A stretch of 64,000 nt of DNA, from assembly GCA_965153355.1 (NCBI GenBank), contig OZ231128.1:27404001-27468000 (forward strand). The letters are read 5' to 3'. The notes under the pieces were generated by a model. That model saw only the letters and a list, made by a program, of their open reading frames with translations. It did no database searches and had not been told where the DNA came from. Positions 61,030-64,000 of this stretch are shown in pieces; position 1 is the first letter of the stretch, and each line of letters begins with the position of its first letter. This DNA is from Flaccisagitta enflata. Lineage: Eukaryota > Chaetognatha > Sagittoidea > Aphragmophora. Both the position numbers and the translations under genes were made by a program.

Positions 61030-61167
61030 TAACATTTGCTCATGCAACTTCCTAGCTAAAACGAAGGTTTTCGTTACCAGAGAAGAGTGGAAATGCTTTT
61101 AGTGTGGTAGTCAATCGTTATTAACTACTTGAAGATTTGTTGACAAGCTGTGACTCTAATTGATACC

Positions 61168-61330
61168 AACAGCGTCTATAGTGCTTTTTGTTAGCGAAAA
61201 GTGTTATGAACGATGAACATACAAGGATTTGAACGCGGATTTTTTTGCCATTGCTTATCATTTTTCAAGTCGGATGTCCTCCGTAACTTACATAGCAATC
61301 TGAGACAAAAACGCATATTGACCTACCCTA
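61168..61330 (-). repeat. Second copy of the left terminal inverted repeat
   Basis: Ends GCATATTGACCTACCCTA at 61,330, exactly as the reverse of 26,638 onward, and is followed immediately by exon 9 sequence. Confidence 0.9.
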
Positions 61331-61503
61331 GCGTTTCCCCGATGTCGCTGACAACGTGGACGAAATTTTGCAACGCCACGGCTGGGGATTACAAGCACGT
61401 CACGTGGGAGCCTCACTGTTTTGCAATTTCGTCACCGTCGAGGAGAAGTCAAGGATTGCCGCTCGCCTCATCTCTTTCTGCCCCGATCCTGACATGACTC
61501 CAG
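61331..61503 (+). pseudogene. Copy of exon 9, missing its own acceptor site
   Basis: Coding sequence as in 39,610-39,782 (one silent change seen). The intron 8 acceptor is gone: the transposon terminus CCTACCCTA now precedes it, so TA-GC replaces AG-GC. Confidence 0.88.
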
Positions 61504-62020
<517 letters not shown>

Positions 62021-62247
62021 GAAAACCGGAATTCCCCGTTGTCGATCCGGAGCGATGCTTGGCCGACTTCGTATCGGAAGAGACCTGGGTCCTCTTCAAA
62101 CTTCTCGGCGTGAAGATCAGGTGGCTTTGGGAAAATCCTCCATGGGACTCCAATCCCGACTACCAGGCGATGGCAAAGGTCGTCAGGAATCTCGTCAGCG
62201 TCAATGATCCGGCGGAGCGCATGTGCGCCCTCGCGAAAAGGTTCAAG
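62021..62247 (+). pseudogene. Copy of exon 10
   Basis: Identical protein to 40,359-40,585 with both splice sites kept. Confidence 0.88.
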
Positions 62248-62412
62248 GTAAGCTGTATGACTATTTTCAAATTCATATGCTACTGGTTGACTAAATTTAT
62301 ATGACACAAGTACAGTTGATTAAAATGTTACAGCCTAATATGATCGATTGACTTGTCAGCCAATTGCTACTTCCAATTATTATTAGCTAGTACTACTATC
62401 TATACTCACTAG

Positions 62413-62520
62413 GACTTTGGTCCAGTTGATCCAGAGTTAAGATCAGGGATGATGTTTGACGCGTTCCGATATTCTCAGCGATATCCAGACATGAACAGAT
62501 CGACCGTGCTCAAAAAGTGA
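62413..62520 (+). pseudogene. Copy of exon 11
   Basis: Same 35 residues and stop as 40,751-40,858. The AATAAA at 63,092 is also kept. Confidence 0.88.
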
Positions 62521-64000
62521 AAAAAAGATTTGAGCTGGAGTCGTTATTGATTTTTTGTTGCATATGCACTGTTTGTTTTATCCCTATCTACGATATATTC
62601 CTTATTGTTTGTTTTTATGGTCATGCTGTGATATTTATTTAGATGATTGATAACAAGATTATAATTTTATTGACTTCAAGAATACTGTTGTCTATATAGC
62701 ATTTATTTAGGGATTTAGTGAATTTTCACATGAATTTGAGGATCATGTGGTTATTGTTGATGTTGTTTCTGCATGGTTTTGAATGGAACTGAAGTATAAT
62801 CAATATTTGCTTTTATTTCAGAATTATCGGAGGGGTTTAATTGATTTCTCCTTAAGAAGCAACACTGCAAGCGCGCAAATGAGTTCCACCTATAAGGAGA
62901 CTGAGATGAGGATAACGTTTGAGATGCTTGGTGATGCCTGTGATGATTAGTGGTGCTTGGCTTTTAGTCCCTTGCGATGTGACTCTAAAAGAGTGTCCGT
63001 AGGTCTATCCGTATTTAGGTACCCATGTGAAAGTTATTGGTTATATATATGGCCCATTTTGCTGCACTGACTTCCTTGTAAGTATATCGATAATAAAAGC
63101 ATTTTGTTAAAAACAACCATAATTTTAGTTTGCTCATTATGACAAATAATTGTGACAAGCTGTCACTTCCCAATTAAATTTTTTTAACCTATGCAAGTAG
63201 AAAGCTTTTTTAATTAATATTTAGATATTTTTGAAATGTTTTAATGGATTAACATAACCTAATCCTATCGATATACTTTTTGTTGTGTTTGCAAAAAAAA
63301 AATTTCTACTGAATTTGATGATCGTGATGCTGCAAAGGAGCTGTGGTTTGTTGTATTTGCAGTCATCATGTATGCATTGGTTACAATGTTGCGCAGTGCA
63401 CGATTACCGTGGGGCTCAAAATTTCAATTTGAAAGCGCAAGATTTGCAACATCGCCAACCACGTCACTAACCCCCACCTAAAGCTGCAAGCACCTGAGGT
63501 AACAAGCATATGAGTTTTATTTTCCAAGTGGATTGAATGGTCATGGTGCTGAACTTGCCGATACTGATAGTGGGAGTGAACCAGCGTGAGCTCGAAGTGA
63601 ATGTGAGCAGTGAGCTGGTTAATGGTTGTGATCATGTGAATTCGAGCTGGATGTGAGCGTTAGCTGTATTTGAGCGCTAGCTGGGTGTGAGCACTAGTTG
63701 GGCGCGAGCGTTAGCTGGGTGTGAATGGTGAGTTTGAGTGCTAGCTGGGTGTGTGTGCTAGCTGGGCGTCATGTTTGTAGGTATGAGTTTGCCAGATGAA
63801 AGTGAGCCCATCTGATCACCTGTACCACCTGTCCCGGCTAAAGTGTGATCATGGAAGTAACCTTGATCTGAGATTCCGCTTGTTTTAGTTCAACTACCCA
63901 TTGGAATACAATGCGGGTGTACAATGCGGGTAGTTGTATTCTGCTTGCATTCAATTTTCCTGATAATTCATGCTTACATTACAATTCTGTTAATGATATT

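Larger units (their letters stand above)
57612..61330 (-). mobile_element. Inverted copy of the left part of the giant transposon
   Basis: Reverse complement of about 26,638-30,757, including exons 1 and 2, the HD copies, the short tandem arrays and the complete left terminal repeat, ending at the terminal A of ...CCTACCCTA at 61,330. Differences are mainly microsatellite lengths and scattered substitutions. The inner breakpoint (57,612) lies in the intron-2 MITE. Confidence 0.92.

Overview
This is a stretch of animal-type nuclear DNA. It is AT-rich, extremely rich in long microsatellites (GA/CT, GT/CA, GAAA, CAGA, GAA, GTT, ATC), and has canonical GT-AG introns. Most long open frames are translated simple repeats, not genes. 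A short TTAGGG/CCCTAA-like block at about 52.33-52.42 kb and a transposase-like protein of a type I recall from cnidarian and arthropod genomes suggest an invertebrate metazoan. I cannot name the species. No rRNA, tRNA, CRISPR array or bacterial-style operon is visible.

The main content is a very large DNA transposon at 26,638-48,467 (21,830 bp). Its two ends are inverted copies of TAGGGTAGGTCAATATGC, with weaker matching for about 160 bp inward. The same nine bases, GTGTCACAG, sit directly outside both ends as a target-site duplication. Inside, on the + strand, an 11-exon gene (28,742-40,858) can be joined with every splice phase agreeing. It gives 3,024 nt, or 1,007 residues plus stop. The protein has a helical N-terminal region, a CxxC/CxC segment, a long Pro/Ser/Leu-rich linker, and an RNase-H-like core with LHFDG, AFDTTPANTG and CGHH motifs. 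Intron 2 holds about 3.7 kb of a 23-bp satellite plus a MITE. Possible small outward-facing exons lie near both ends of the element.

At 57,612-64,000 there is a second, rearranged and very similar copy. The left part of the element (exons 1-2 and the left terminus) is inverted at 57,612-61,330. Its terminal base abuts the first base of a copy of exon 9 at 61,331, followed by exons 10-11 and the 3' region to the window edge. This looks like self-integration or nested insertion of the element.

Layout: 1-15.3 kb is microsatellites, fold-back elements and dispersed repeats. 15.3-17.4 kb is a 66-bp minisatellite. 17.4-26.6 kb is more microsatellites (including about 780 bp of GAA-type repeat), a 625-bp fold-back element and a LINE reverse-transcriptase tail fragment. 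26.6-48.5 kb is the giant transposon, itself loaded with nested repeats. 48.5-57.6 kb is microsatellites, MITEs and the telomere-like block. 57.6-64 kb is the rearranged copy. A dispersed family (called HD here) occurs more than 20 times on both strands. It has a small hairpin head (GTCGCGTGCTACGCGAC or variants), a GTCC/GTCG microsatellite body and a tail resembling GCCGTGTATCCGGCCTTGTT.
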